The notes under the pieces were generated by a model. The model saw nothing but the letters and a program-made list of their open reading frames with translations, searched no databases and had not been told where the DNA came from. This document shows positions 1 through 10,104 of a stretch of DNA of 32,547 nucleotides, in pieces. This stretch comes from Planctomycetota bacterium. GTDB taxonomy: Bacteria; Planctomycetota; Planctomycetia; Gemmatales; Gemmataceae. A program made the translations under genes and the position numbers. The stretch lies in contig VGZJ01000033.1 in NCBI GenBank assembly GCA_016872595.1, positions 1 through 32,547 of the forward strand, given 5' to 3'. Within the stretch, counting starts at the first letter, position 1. Every line of letters starts with the position of its first letter.

Positions 1-83
1 ACCTTGTCGAACTCGTCGGCCGAGAGCCCCGTGAACATGCGGAACAACAACGGCTTCCGACGCAATTTCTCGTAATTCGTCAT
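1..83 (-). CDS. Transposase, N-terminal fragment (cut by window edge)
   Basis: The minus strand starts with ATG at 83 and stays open to the window edge, giving 27 residues. The segment from residue 13 (LLFRMFTGLSADEFDKV) resembles the helix-turn-helix start of DDE transposases of the IS5/DDE_Tnp_4 kind, where an F-R-x-x-T-G-L-S-x-x-E-F-D pattern is common. The catalytic domain lies outside the window. The sequence around the start (60-120) is visibly richer in A+T than the neighbouring genes, as expected near an IS end. Only 25 bases separate it from the next gene on the same strand. The family call rests on a short motif; a HTH-containing host protein is possible. Confidence 0.55.
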   Translation of the reverse strand, partial: MTNYEKLRRKPLLFRMFTGLSADEFDK

Positions 84-108
84 AACCCTATGAATAGGCC
101 ATCGATCG

Positions 109-438
109 CTATTGCGCAACGAGTCTGCTGTTCATCTGGAAACGGTACAGCTTGTCGGCCGTAATCGGGACCAACACTTCGGCGCAATAGCCGGTGAAGT
201 TGCGGTCGAGGCCTTGAGTGCCGAATTCACGCTGCGGCACCTCCCAGCGGAACACACCAGCCGTACAGACCGCTTCCTTGCCCTTCCACTTGTACTTGAA
301 CTGCTCCCTCGGTTCTAGCTTGGTGTAGAACACCTCGAGTTCCGGCTCCTGTGCCAAAGCACGGGGCTGGACCGCGAGCACGACGGACAGAGCCGCGACG
401 AGAGCCAACAGTCGGGCACGCAGGAAGTTGCGGGGCAT
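109..438 (-). CDS. Small secreted protein of unknown function
   Basis: 109 residues. The start has basic residues, a hydrophobic stretch (about residues 8-22) and a likely signal-peptidase site after Ala-Leu-Ala-Gln near residue 30, so the mature protein of about 80 residues is probably exported. The mature part has two cysteines (C58 and C85) that could form a disulfide outside the cytoplasm. A purine-rich GGAG lies about 14 bases before the ATG. I do not recognise the family. The 3' end lies close to the transposase fragment at 1-83, so the C-terminus could have been altered by an insertion. Confidence 0.6.
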   Translation of the reverse strand: MPRNFLRARLLALVAALSVVLAVQPRALAQEPELEVFYTKLEPREQFKYKWKGKEAVCTAGVFRWEVPQREFGTQGLDRNFTGYCAEVLVPITADKLYRFQMNSRLVAQ

Positions 439-755
439 GATAAGCGATCTCCAGCGGGGGCGCTAGGACCGGGCGCTTGCGGGCCGCGCGACGGAACGCG
501 ACCCTGTCATTCAGACACTACCCGGACAACGGGTGCTGTAAAAGGCCGATTTACCCGGAAAGTCCCGCGTTCCGTACGATTTGTCGGGTGGCGCGAACTG
601 TAACGGTTATTTCGGCTCTGCCAGAAGAGAAGTTTACTTCCGGCAACGTGTGTCGAGAACTTTACGCCCTTGCCCTGCAACATCTTATATACACCGCGCG
701 CGGCGCACGGCTGCTATAATCGCAGGGTTCCGGTGTTGTATAGCGGGCGGGTGGC
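439..755. other. Divergent intergenic region (317 bases)
   Basis: No gene is convincing here. The short open frames at 477-719 and 581-1282 lack any recognisable protein and the second one overlaps ygiQ out of frame. The region separates a minus-strand gene from a plus-strand operon, so it should hold promoters for both. The only promoter-like sequence I can point to is the TATAAT at 715-720. Confidence 0.5.
715..720 (+). promoter_or_regulatory. Possible -10 element for the ygiQ operon
   Basis: A perfect TATAAT lies 35 bases before the ATG at 756, in an otherwise GC-rich context. A start site about 7 bases downstream would leave a leader of about 29 bases. No clear TTGACA-like -35 element is present at 16-18 bases spacing, which lowers confidence. 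Confidence 0.35.
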
Positions 756-2768
756 ATGTCTACGGGCGAATCGAGTACACGTGCGCGGATTTCTCTCCCG
801 CTGTGGCAGGAGCGGTTCGCCGCGCCGTTTGCCCCAACCACTGGCGCGGAGATGCGCGCCCGCGGGTGGGACGCGGTCGATGTCGTGTTCGTGACTGGCG
901 ACGCGTACGTCGATCACCCGTCGTTCGCGATGGCGATCCTCCACCGCGTCCTCGAGCGCGCCGGGTTCCGCGTCGGCATCCTGAGCCAGCCGGCGTGGAA
1001 GTCGTGCGACCCGTGGCGCGAATTCGGCCGCCCGCGGCTGTTCTTCGCGATCAGTGCGGGGAACATGGACTCGCTCATCAACCACTACACCGCGAACAAG
1101 AAGGTCCGCAACGACGACGCCTATTCCCCCGGCGGGCGCATCGGCTTGCGCCCCGACCGCGCGACGCTCGCCTACTGCCAGCGGGCGCGCGAGGCGTTCC
1201 CCGGCGTCCCCGTCATCGCAGGGGGCGTCGAGGCCTCGCTTCGCCGCCTCGCGCACTACGACTACTGGTCCGACTCGGTTAAGCGGTCGATCCTGCTCGA
1301 CTCGAAGGCCGACCTCGTCGTGTACGGCATGGGCGAGCACAGCATCGTCGACATCGCCCAGAAGCTGCGCGCCGGCGGCACGCTCCGCGACCTGCGCGCG
1401 CTTCGCGGCATCACATACGCGCTCGGTGCGAAAGACTCCGACGCGCTTCTGGCACAAGGTCTCGATTCGCTCGGCGAGAAGGTCGAACAGGTTCCGAGTT
1501 ACGACCAGGTGCGCGACGACAAGTTCGCCTTTGCCGAGGCGACGCGCATCATCCACACGAACACGAACCCGTTCAACGCGGCCACGCTCGTGCAGTTCCA
1601 CGACCGGCAAGCGGTCGTGCAGAACCCACCAGCGCTGCCGCTCGATCAGCCGGAAATGGACGCGGTGTACGACCTGCCGTATAACCGCCGGCCGCACCCA
1701 TCGTACACGGAGCCGGTGCCCGCGCACGAGATGATCAAGGACTCGGTCACGATCCTCCGCGGGTGCTTCGGCGGCTGCACGTTCTGTTCGATCACGGCGC
1801 ATCAGGGCCGCATCATCCAGAGCCGCTCGTCGGACTCGGTTCTGAAAGAGGTGAACAAGCTCGCCGCGGACCCCGAGTTCAAGGGCATCATTTCGGACAT
1901 CGGCGGCGCGACCGCGAACATGTATACGATGCGCTGCACGCGCCCCGAAGTGGAGGCGAAGTGCAAGCGCCTCTCGTGCGTTCACCCGACCGTGTGCAAG
2001 CTGCTCGGCACCGACCACGGCCCGCTGATCCAACTGATGCGCGAGGTGCGCGGCGTGGACGGCGTGCGCAAGGTGTTGGTGTCGAGCGGCATCCGCATGG
2101 ACCTCGCGCAGCTCTCGCAGGAGTACGTGCGCGAACTGGCGGAACACCACACCGGCGGGCGGCTGAAAGTCGCGCCCGAACACACCAGCCCGAAAGTGCT
2201 GGAGCTGATGAAGAAGCCGAACATCGACAACTTCGGGACGTTCGCGGAGCAGTTCCGCGAGGCGAGCGCCGACGCCGGCAAGCCGAAGCAGCAGATCGTG
2301 CCGTACTTCATCGCCAGTCACCCCGGCACCGACCTCGCCGAAATGATCGACCTCGCGCTGTATCTGAAGCGCAACGGCTACCGACCGGACCAAGTGCAGG
2401 ACTTTATCCCCGCGCCGTTCGACATCGCGACGTGCATGTATTACACGGGCCTCGACCCGTTCACGAAGAAGCCGGTTCAGACCGCGAAGAACCTGAACGA
2501 CCGCAAGCTTCAGCGCGCGCTGATGCAGTTCTTCAAGCCGGAGAACTACTTCGCGGTGCGCGAGGCGCTGATCAAGGCCGACCGCGCGGACCTAATCGGC
2601 GGGTGCGACGGCCTGATCCCCGCAAACCCGCCAAAGGAAGCCCTCGACGCCCGCCGGAAGGACGCCAACGCCGATCACTACCACGCCGTCCCGAACCCGA
2701 CCGCGGGCTACCGCCCCGGTCGCAAGTCGCAGGCCCGCCGGAAGAAGCCCGGCCGCGGGCCGCGGTAA
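756..2768 (+). CDS. ygiQ: YgiQ family radical SAM protein
   Basis: 670 residues. It resembles E. coli YgiQ (UPF0313) from near the N-terminus onward: VTGDAYVDHPSF, the AGNMDS..N.YTA segment, GGIEASLRR-like GGVEASLRR, and HYDYWSD. The radical SAM cluster motif is CFGGCTFC, with C337, C341 and C344 (CX3CX2C), preceded by a B12-binding-like N-terminal region and followed by a C-terminal DUF3362-like part. The last 25 residues are strongly basic. The family binds a [4Fe-4S] cluster and S-adenosylmethionine in the cytoplasm; its substrate is not established. The ATG at 756 gives the expected family N-terminus. It leads an operon: the next gene starts 16 bases after its stop. Confidence 0.93.
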   Translation: MSTGESSTRARISLPLWQERFAAPFAPTTGAEMRARGWDAVDVVFVTGDAYVDHPSFAMAILHRVLERAGFRVGILSQPAWKSCDPWREFGRPRLFFAISAGNMDSLINHYTANKKVRNDDAYSPGGRIGLRPDRATLAYCQRAREAFPGVPVIAGGVEASLRRLAHYDYWSDSVKRSILLDSKADLVVYGMGEHSIVDIAQKLRAGGTLRDLRALRGITYALGAKDSDALLAQGLDSLGEKVEQVPSYDQVRDDKFAFAEATRIIHTNTNPFNAATLVQFHDRQAVVQNPPALPLDQPEMDAVYDLPYNRRPHPSYTEPVPAHEMIKDSVTILRGCFGGCTFCSITAHQGRIIQSRSSDSVLKEVNKLAADPEFKGIISDIGGATANMYTMRCTRPEVEAKCKRLSCVHPTVCKLLGTDHGPLIQLMREVRGVDGVRKVLVSSGIRMDLAQLSQEYVRELAEHHTGGRLKVAPEHTSPKVLELMKKPNIDNFGTFAEQFREASADAGKPKQQIVPYFIASHPGTDLAEMIDLALYLKRNGYRPDQVQDFIPAPFDIATCMYYTGLDPFTKKPVQTAKNLNDRKLQRALMQFFKPENYFAVREALIKADRADLIGGCDGLIPANPPKEALDARRKDANADHYHAVPNPTAGYRPGRKSQARRKKPGRGPR

Positions 2769-2784
2769 CACGGAGCCGTTTCCC

Positions 2785-3249
2785 ATGCCCGACCGCGACC
2801 CGCGAACCGTCTTCGTGGCCGACAACCCGCGCCTCGCCGAGGCCGTGATTCAATTGCTCGCAGCCAACGGCATTCCCGCCGAGATCGAACAGGTTCCGCC
2901 CGCGCCGGTGTCGGCCTTGACCGGCATGAGCGAGGAGCGCGCGGAAGAGTTCCCGATCCTCGTTACCGAGCCGAAGAAGGTCGACGAGGCGCGCGAGCTG
3001 CTCACGCTCGCGGAGAACAAGACCGCGGTATACGTGATGGCCGAGAAGCGCGCCGCGCGCACCGGGGACGTGACCGCGACGTGCGAGGAGTGTGGCAAGG
3101 AATCGACGTGGCCCGCGAAGGCAATGGGCACAACGGAAGTGTGCCCGCACTGCGGCGGCTACATGGACGTCCCCGACCCCGACGACGACTGGTCCGACGT
3201 GGACTTCGGGACGGAAGAAGGGGACGAGGAAACAGGGGCGAAGGAGTAG
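2785..3249 (+). CDS. DUF2007-like protein with zinc ribbon
   Basis: 154 residues. The N-terminal part (residues 8-80) looks like the DUF2007 'putative signal transducing protein' fold: a phosphate-free ferredoxin-like segment beginning TVFVADNPRLAEAVIQLL and a strand ending before an ARELL helix. A C-terminal zinc ribbon has C100, C103, C120 and C123 (CxxC...CxxC), followed by a very acidic tail with DPDDDW and EEGDEE. It probably binds zinc in the cytoplasm. Its role is unknown. It sits between ygiQ and an RNA pseudouridine synthase, 16 and 2 bases from them, so the three are most likely one transcript. Confidence 0.7.
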   Translation: MPDRDPRTVFVADNPRLAEAVIQLLAANGIPAEIEQVPPAPVSALTGMSEERAEEFPILVTEPKKVDEARELLTLAENKTAVYVMAEKRAARTGDVTATCEECGKESTWPAKAMGTTEVCPHCGGYMDVPDPDDDWSDVDFGTEEGDEETGAKE

Positions 3250-3251
3250 CG

Positions 3252-4217
3252 ATGGCGCTCGCACTCGAACCGTTTGCTGTTTCCCCGCAAGAGGCCGGGT
3301 TTACGCTCGCGAAGGTGCTGCGCTCGCGGCTCGGCGGGCCGTCGTGGGGCGAGGTCCGCGGGCTCATCGCGGCGCGGCGCGTCCAGATCGGCGACGCCGT
3401 CTGCTCCGACGAGGCGCGCCGGCTCAAGGAAGGCGAACTCGTCACGCTTTTCGAACACCCCAAGCCGCTGCCGCGGGCCGCGCACCCGGAACGGCTCGTC
3501 GTGCGCCACCTCGACGAACACGTCGTTGTGGTCGAAAAGCCCAGCGGTGTGAACACCGTGCGGCACCCGGCCGAACTCGAATGGTCCGAGGAGCGGCGCG
3601 AGCTCGATCCGACGCTCGAAGACCTGACGCAATGGGCCGTAGCGCACCAGCAGGGCCGCCCGGCGCGCGAGCTGCCGCGGTTGCGGATCGTCCACCGGCT
3701 CGACAAGGAAACGAGCGGCCTCGTCGTGTTCGCCCGGTCGGTACTGGCCGAGCGCGATTTGGGGTTGCAGTTCCGCAAGCACACGGTCGTTCGCCGCTAC
3801 CTCACGGTCGTCCCGGGCACGTTGACCGCGCGCACAATTCGCTCGAACTTGGTCGAAGACCGTGGCGACGGGCGGCGCGGCAGCACGAAGTTGCCCGACG
3901 TGGGCAAAGAAGCGGTGACGCACGTTTCCGTTGAGGAGAGGCTGAACGGGTACACGTTGCTCTCGTGCCGGCTCGAAACGGGCCGCACGCACCAGATTCG
4001 CATTCACCTCTCGGAAGCCGGGCACCCGGTGTGCGGCGACAAGGTGTACGTGAAGCGGTTCAACGCCCCGGTGTTCTACGACCGCAGCGCCGCGCCGCGG
4101 CTCGCGCTGCACGCGACGGAGTTGGGGTTCACGCACCCCGCGACCGGAGCGGCCCTACACTGGTCGATGCCGCTCCCGAGCGACCTCGTGCGGTTCGTCG
4201 AGCGGCTGCGCGGCTGA
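3252..4217 (+). CDS. RluA family RNA pseudouridine synthase
   Basis: 321 residues. An N-terminal S4-like RNA-binding segment (about residues 15-65) is followed by the RluA catalytic domain. The catalytic motif HRLDKETSGL places the nucleophilic aspartate at D151. The later RTHQIRIH motif (near residue 245) and the GHPVCGDKVY segment are also typical. It should convert uridine to pseudouridine in ribosomal or transfer RNA; the target site cannot be told from sequence. The start at 3252 is chosen because AAGGAG (3241-3246) lies just before it and because it begins two bases after the previous stop; an in-frame extension to 3081 would overlap the zinc-ribbon gene. The gene ends two bases before the convergent activator gene. 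Confidence 0.92.
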   Translation: MALALEPFAVSPQEAGFTLAKVLRSRLGGPSWGEVRGLIAARRVQIGDAVCSDEARRLKEGELVTLFEHPKPLPRAAHPERLVVRHLDEHVVVVEKPSGVNTVRHPAELEWSEERRELDPTLEDLTQWAVAHQQGRPARELPRLRIVHRLDKETSGLVVFARSVLAERDLGLQFRKHTVVRRYLTVVPGTLTARTIRSNLVEDRGDGRRGSTKLPDVGKEAVTHVSVEERLNGYTLLSCRLETGRTHQIRIHLSEAGHPVCGDKVYVKRFNAPVFYDRSAAPRLALHATELGFTHPATGAALHWSMPLPSDLVRFVERLRG

Positions 4218-4219
4218 CC

Positions 4220-6163
<1,944 letters not shown>

Positions 6164-6183
6164 GAACGCGAATCAACGGGAAC

Positions 6184-6217
6184 GGGCGGTCTCCTTCACC
6201 ATAGAAGGCGACCGCCC
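6184..6217 (-). terminator. Hairpin between sugar transferase and activator genes
   Basis: GGGCGGTC (6184-6191) pairs with GACCGCCC (6210-6217); after one T-C mismatch, CCTTC (6193-6197) pairs with GAAGG (6204-6208) around the loop ACCATA. That is 13 pairs with one mismatch. It lies about 65 bases past the sugar transferase stop and about 20 bases before the activator ATG on the minus strand. There is no T-run, so it may act as a terminator, a processing site or a leader element. Confidence 0.4.
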
Positions 6218-6280
6218 GCGCGTGCAAGCGGGAACCGCGGCCCGGCGCGAAACGGCCCGCGCGCCGCGCCGCATATTCCG

Positions 6281-7681
6281 TCAGTAGGCGTGCTTCTGCT
6301 TCGAGAACACCATCCGCCACACGGTCAGGAACATGATCCGCAGGTCGAACACCGGGTTCCAGTGGCTGATGTAGTAGAGGTCGAACAGGACGCGCTTGCG
6401 GAGCGACGAGTTGCCGCGCCAGCCGTTCACCTGCGCCCACCCGGTGATCCCGGCCTTCACCGCGTGCCGGGCGTTGTAGTTCGGAATCGACTTCGCGAAC
6501 TGGCTTACGAACACAGGGCGCTCCGGGCGCGGCCCGACGAGGCTCATGTCTCCCCACAACACATTGAAGAACTGGGGCAACTCGTCGAGGTTCGTCGCGC
6601 GCAGGATCGTGCCGAGCCACGTCCGCCGGTCGTCGTTGGCCTTCGCCATCTGTGCTCCGCCGGACTCCGCGTCCACCTTCATGCTGCGGAACTTGAGCAT
6701 CATGAACGAGCGCCCGTTCAGCCCGCAGCGCTCCTGTCGGTACAGCACCGGGCCGGGGCTGGTGAGCTTGATGAGCGCCGCGATCACCGCCATCACCGGC
6801 GCGAGCAGCACGATGGCGACGAGCGAAAGCACGATGTCCATCGCGCGCTTCACGACGACGTTCAGCCCGTGGTGCGGGTTCTCGCGCAGCCCGATCACGT
6901 TCATGCCGTGAATCTGCGTCGTCGTGAAGTTCATGCCGGAAATCGCCGGCAGGTCCGCGATCAGTTGCACATCGACGAGCGTTTGCGACAGTGCCGTGAA
7001 CACGCGCCGCGCGTCCGGGTAGCGGTTCAGCGGCAGCGCGACGAACACGTGTTCGATGTGGTGCCGCTGCACGAGTTCGGGCAGCTCAGCAATCGTGCCC
7101 AGAACCGGCAGGTCAGAGCCGGGGCCGCGGTTGGTCTCGTCTTCCACGAACCCGACCGGCTGGATGCCGGACCAGTTCACGGCGCGGAGCGTGCGCACGG
7201 TGCGCCGCGCGAGCCGCCCGGTGCCCACGATGAGGGCGTGGCTCTGGTTCACGCCGCGGGCGCGGAGCCGGCGCATCGCGGTCCAGCTCGCGCGCCGGGC
7301 CGCAGTGATCCCGACCAGCGCGAACCCGGCGAACATCAGCATCGCGCCGCGCGACTCGTGCTGCGCTTGCCGCGCGAAGCTCGTCGCCATCGCCAGCAGC
7401 GCCATCAGCGCGACGCCCTTCGCTACAGCCGCGAGTTCCTCGCGGAACCGGCGCAGGCGGTGGACCTCGTACATGCCGGCGATGCGGTACGCGATCATAC
7501 CCACGAGCAGCATCAGCGGGAGAGCGCGCACGTATAGCGCGAAGTCGGGCACGCCGCGCTTGACGGTGAACAGCCCGCTCTGGAACCGCACCGCGTACGC
7601 GAGCAGCCACGCCCCGGCGGTCAGGGCCAAGTCCCACAGCAGGAACCACGCGACCAGCGATTGACTGACTCGGCGCACCAT
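6281..7681 (-). CDS. Undecaprenyl-phosphate sugar phosphotransferase (WcaJ/WbaP type)
   Basis: 466 residues. N-terminal membrane helices (first beginning near residue 8, four in about 130 residues) are followed by a Rossmann-like CoA-binding domain (VGTGRLARRTVRTL, FVEDE), one more membrane helix (SLVAIVLLAPVMAVIAALI) and the bacterial sugar transferase domain with LTSPGPVLYRQ, FMMLKFRSM, VGPRPERP and the C-terminal YYISHW....DL. These enzymes sit in the inner membrane and move a sugar phosphate from a nucleotide sugar onto undecaprenyl phosphate, the first step of exopolysaccharide assembly. The ATG at 7681 is preferred over 7849: GGAG lies about 12 bases upstream, the protein starts at the first helix, and the longer form would invade the divergent gene at 7803. 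No other glycan genes are adjacent, so it may be an unlinked initiating enzyme. Confidence 0.9.
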   Translation of the reverse strand: MVRRVSQSLVAWFLLWDLALTAGAWLLAYAVRFQSGLFTVKRGVPDFALYVRALPLMLLVGMIAYRIAGMYEVHRLRRFREELAAVAKGVALMALLAMATSFARQAQHESRGAMLMFAGFALVGITAARRASWTAMRRLRARGVNQSHALIVGTGRLARRTVRTLRAVNWSGIQPVGFVEDETNRGPGSDLPVLGTIAELPELVQRHHIEHVFVALPLNRYPDARRVFTALSQTLVDVQLIADLPAISGMNFTTTQIHGMNVIGLRENPHHGLNVVVKRAMDIVLSLVAIVLLAPVMAVIAALIKLTSPGPVLYRQERCGLNGRSFMMLKFRSMKVDAESGGAQMAKANDDRRTWLGTILRATNLDELPQFFNVLWGDMSLVGPRPERPVFVSQFAKSIPNYNARHAVKAGITGWAQVNGWRGNSSLRKRVLFDLYYISHWNPVFDLRIMFLTVWRMVFSKQKHAY

Positions 7682-7802
7682 TCGAGGCGACTCCGGCCCG
7701 CGCGCCGAATCCGTGACGCGCGCGGCGGGACGGTAGCACCCGCGCCGCGCGGCGTCAAGACGGGTAGAATCGCGAAAGGCCCAACCCCCGGAGGAGTTAC
7801 CC

Positions 7803-7985
7803 GTGCCGAACGCCGACCAACTGCTGGCGAAGCTGTACGCGCTCCGCAAGGACTACGCCGACGACCCCGAAGACGAAACGTACATCGCCCTGCACCACGC
7901 CTTCCTGTTCATCAGCTACAACATGGGCGCGTTCAAGGACTACGTGAAGCACGAGGCCGAGAAGAAGGACAGGAGTGACCCGTAA
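7803..7985 (+). CDS. Small acidic/basic helical protein, unknown
   Basis: 60 residues starting with GTG at 7803, after a good ribosome binding site GAGGAG at 7791-7796. A TAGAAT at 7765-7770 could be a -10 element. The sequence is mostly helical, with an acidic DDPEDE centre, an aromatic FLFISYNMGAFKDYV segment and a charged KHEAEKKDRSD tail. It has no signal peptide or membrane helix, so it should be cytoplasmic. I do not recognise the family. The next gene begins 29 bases after its stop and also has a GAGGAG, so the two may be cotranscribed. Confidence 0.6.
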   Translation: MPNADQLLAKLYALRKDYADDPEDETYIALHHAFLFISYNMGAFKDYVKHEAEKKDRSDP

Positions 7986-8014
7986 CTGATCCGCAGGCGA
8001 GCGAGGAGTCGGTC

Positions 8015-9868
8015 ATGGGGTTGTACCGCTGGGCGCTGTTGAGGGTCGCGGGCATCATGGGCCTGCTGAAGCCGCGGCGCTACCGCGTCACGCTGTTCGG
8101 CGAGTCGCTGGGCACGTACCTGATGCCGCGCGGCCACCACTTGGCGAACCCCAACGGCGAGAACCGGCCCGTGCTGACACGGCCGTTCAAGTCGTCGCCG
8201 GTTCTCGAACAGTTCTACCTGTACTGGGTCGAACAGAAGGCCGACGGCGCGGCGATCATGGTTCATTGGGTTCCGGAGACGCCGGACGAGACCGAGAGCG
8301 CGCACAGATTCTTCAACGGCGCGCACGGGCTGCGCGCCGACGGCACCCCGGACCCCGCGAAACAGCAGCCGCTCCCGGCGCGCACCAGCGAAGAGCTGCG
8401 CCTGATCGCCGCCGTGCGCGCGGACCCGGACGCCGAGCAACCGTACCTCGACTACGCCAAGTTCCTCAGCGCGAAGAGGGACACCTACGGCGAGTACCTG
8501 CGGATGACCTGCGAAGTGGTCAAACTGCCGGAGGGCAGCCCACAGCGCGAGAAACTCGAAGAGAAGCGGTTCGAGTACGCCCAGAAGCACGGGGCGCGGT
8601 GGACCGTCGGCCTCACCGACCTCAACTTCTTCCCCGGATTCAGCTTCGCACAGCCGGAAAACGCCTTCTACGCGGAGAACTTCTTCAGCAAGAAGGGCGT
8701 GATCGAGGAGATCGACTTGCACTGTGAGGCCAACGTCTTCCCGCACAACACGGCGAGGTTCTTCCACGCCGCGCCGTTCCTGCGACGCCTCTCGATCAAC
8801 AACCTCGACATCACGGTCGCGGACGTGGGCGCGGTGCCGCAAATGGCCCAGATCGAATCCCTCAACCTGATGATCGGTGGCGGCACCGCGGACGATTTCC
8901 GCCGGTTCGCGGCGTCCGAGAACCTCGGCGGCCTGCGGACACTCGCAATTAGTTACTCCCCGGCCGAGCCGGACGGGATCGCGCACCTCGCCGACGCGAA
9001 GTGGCTGTTGCAACTGAACTCGCTCACCCTCCCCTGCGGTTCCCTGAGCGACGACGGCATCGAAGCGTTCGCGGACAGCCCGAACATCGCGAACCTGCGC
9101 GTACTGATCGGCGCGATGCGGAACCTGACCGACCGCGGCGCGGGCGCGCTGTGCCGCACGCCGCACGCCGCGAGGCTCACCACCTATTACCTCGACCGCT
9201 GCCCGATCACCAGCGCGGCACTGAGCGCGCTCGCCACCGCCACCTTCGCGCCGCGCCTCGAACGGATCGGTTTGTCTTCGTGCCCGTTCGACGTCGCCGG
9301 CGCGCGCGCCCTTGCCGGGGGCGCGTTCCCCGCGCTCCAGAGCCTGTCGGTTTCAGGGGGCGAGTGGTACGACCAATACGGAGAAGTCCATCGCGTTCCG
9401 CCCTACGGCGACGAGGTGCTTGCCCCACTTCTCGCCGCACCGTGGTTCCCCGCGCTCACGCACTTAGACCTTTCGAGCACCGGTGCGACCGATGTCACAG
9501 CCCGCGCCCTCGCGGCGCGCGGGTGCTGCGCCGTGCGGGGGCTGTCGCTGCATGGGAACCAACTCACCGACGCCGGCGTTTCGGCACTGATGGGGTCGAA
9601 GTACGTCACCAAGCTCACGCAACTGTCGCTCGCGAGCAACCCGTTCGGCACGGCCGGGGCGAAGGCTGTCGCCGACGCACCGATGACCGACCTCGAAGAC
9701 CTGAACCTGTCAGACGTGAAGATCGGCCCGGCCGGGGCGAAGGCGCTGGCCGCGTCCCCGCACCTGAAGAAGCTGAAAAAGCTCAGCGTCTCGGAGGAAC
9801 ACGTCGGCCTCGCCGGGCGCGAAGCGCTGATGAAGCGTTTCGGGAACGAAGTGGTCACGTGCTACTGA
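8015..9868 (+). CDS. TIGR02996 domain protein with leucine-rich repeats
   Basis: 617 residues. Residues about 123-170 (SEELRLIAAV..DP.....YLDYAKFLSA....GEYLRM) match the TIGR02996 'repeat-companion' domain, a module found mainly in Gemmata-like planctomycetes at the N-terminal side of repeat proteins. From about residue 250 to the end there are ribonuclease-inhibitor type leucine-rich repeats of about 24-28 residues, such as LSLHGNQLTDAGVSAL and LSLASNPFGTAGAKAV. The first 120 residues carry no recognised domain. Likely a cytoplasmic protein-protein interaction scaffold. GAGGAG at 8003-8008 supports the ATG at 8015. It lies directly upstream of the retron region; a functional link is possible but not shown. 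Confidence 0.85.
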   Translation: MGLYRWALLRVAGIMGLLKPRRYRVTLFGESLGTYLMPRGHHLANPNGENRPVLTRPFKSSPVLEQFYLYWVEQKADGAAIMVHWVPETPDETESAHRFFNGAHGLRADGTPDPAKQQPLPARTSEELRLIAAVRADPDAEQPYLDYAKFLSAKRDTYGEYLRMTCEVVKLPEGSPQREKLEEKRFEYAQKHGARWTVGLTDLNFFPGFSFAQPENAFYAENFFSKKGVIEEIDLHCEANVFPHNTARFFHAAPFLRRLSINNLDITVADVGAVPQMAQIESLNLMIGGGTADDFRRFAASENLGGLRTLAISYSPAEPDGIAHLADAKWLLQLNSLTLPCGSLSDDGIEAFADSPNIANLRVLIGAMRNLTDRGAGALCRTPHAARLTTYYLDRCPITSAALSALATATFAPRLERIGLSSCPFDVAGARALAGGAFPALQSLSVSGGEWYDQYGEVHRVPPYGDEVLAPLLAAPWFPALTHLDLSSTGATDVTARALAARGCCAVRGLSLHGNQLTDAGVSALMGSKYVTKLTQLSLASNPFGTAGAKAVADAPMTDLEDLNLSDVKIGPAGAKALAASPHLKKLKKLSVSEEHVGLAGREALMKRFGNEVVTCY

Positions 9869-9923
9869 CCCACAACGGAGGTTGACCGACCCGCGGGCGC
9901 GTGCGACGATTACCCCGCTGCGG

Positions 9924-10076
9924 CGGGCCGAGCACGGCGGGACGCGGGTTCGCTGAACCGGCCGAACGCCACTCCGGGGTTACCCCGGGGTGCGCCCAAC
10001 ACGTGACAGACGAGCGCGCGACGAACTGGGCGCTTCCACGCCCGCCCCGTCGCGCCGGCCGAGACTCGTCGGCCCG
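9924..10076 (+). ncRNA. Candidate retron msr-msd RNA
   Basis: This lies directly upstream of a retron reverse transcriptase, where the msr-msd RNA is normally encoded. CGGGCCGA (9924-9931) is complementary to TCGGCCCG (10069-10076), which could form the a1/a2 stem, and AGC (9931-9933) follows at once with G9932 as a possible branching guanosine. Inside are a small hairpin (9947-9951 with 9955-9959), a strong hairpin (9971-9979 with 9983-9991, loop TTA) and a longer stem GCGCCCA/TGGGCGC (9992-9998 with 10027-10033). GC-rich DNA makes such pairings common, and 10057-10062 can instead pair locally with 10069-10074. Boundaries are therefore tentative; the whole gap is 9869-10104. Confidence 0.35.
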
Positions 10077-10104
10077 TTCGCGGCTCTTTTCCACACAAAT
10101 CTTG

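Noticed and set aside
714-2393. Long minus-strand open frame opposite ygiQ
   Set aside because: It is antisense to a well-conserved YgiQ protein; the translation is Arg/Val/His-rich with no family features, as is usual in GC-rich DNA.
9901-10104. Longer N-terminus for the reverse transcriptase
   Set aside because: The extra residues are Pro/Arg-rich and coincide with hairpins; a start at GTG 10003 is not excluded.
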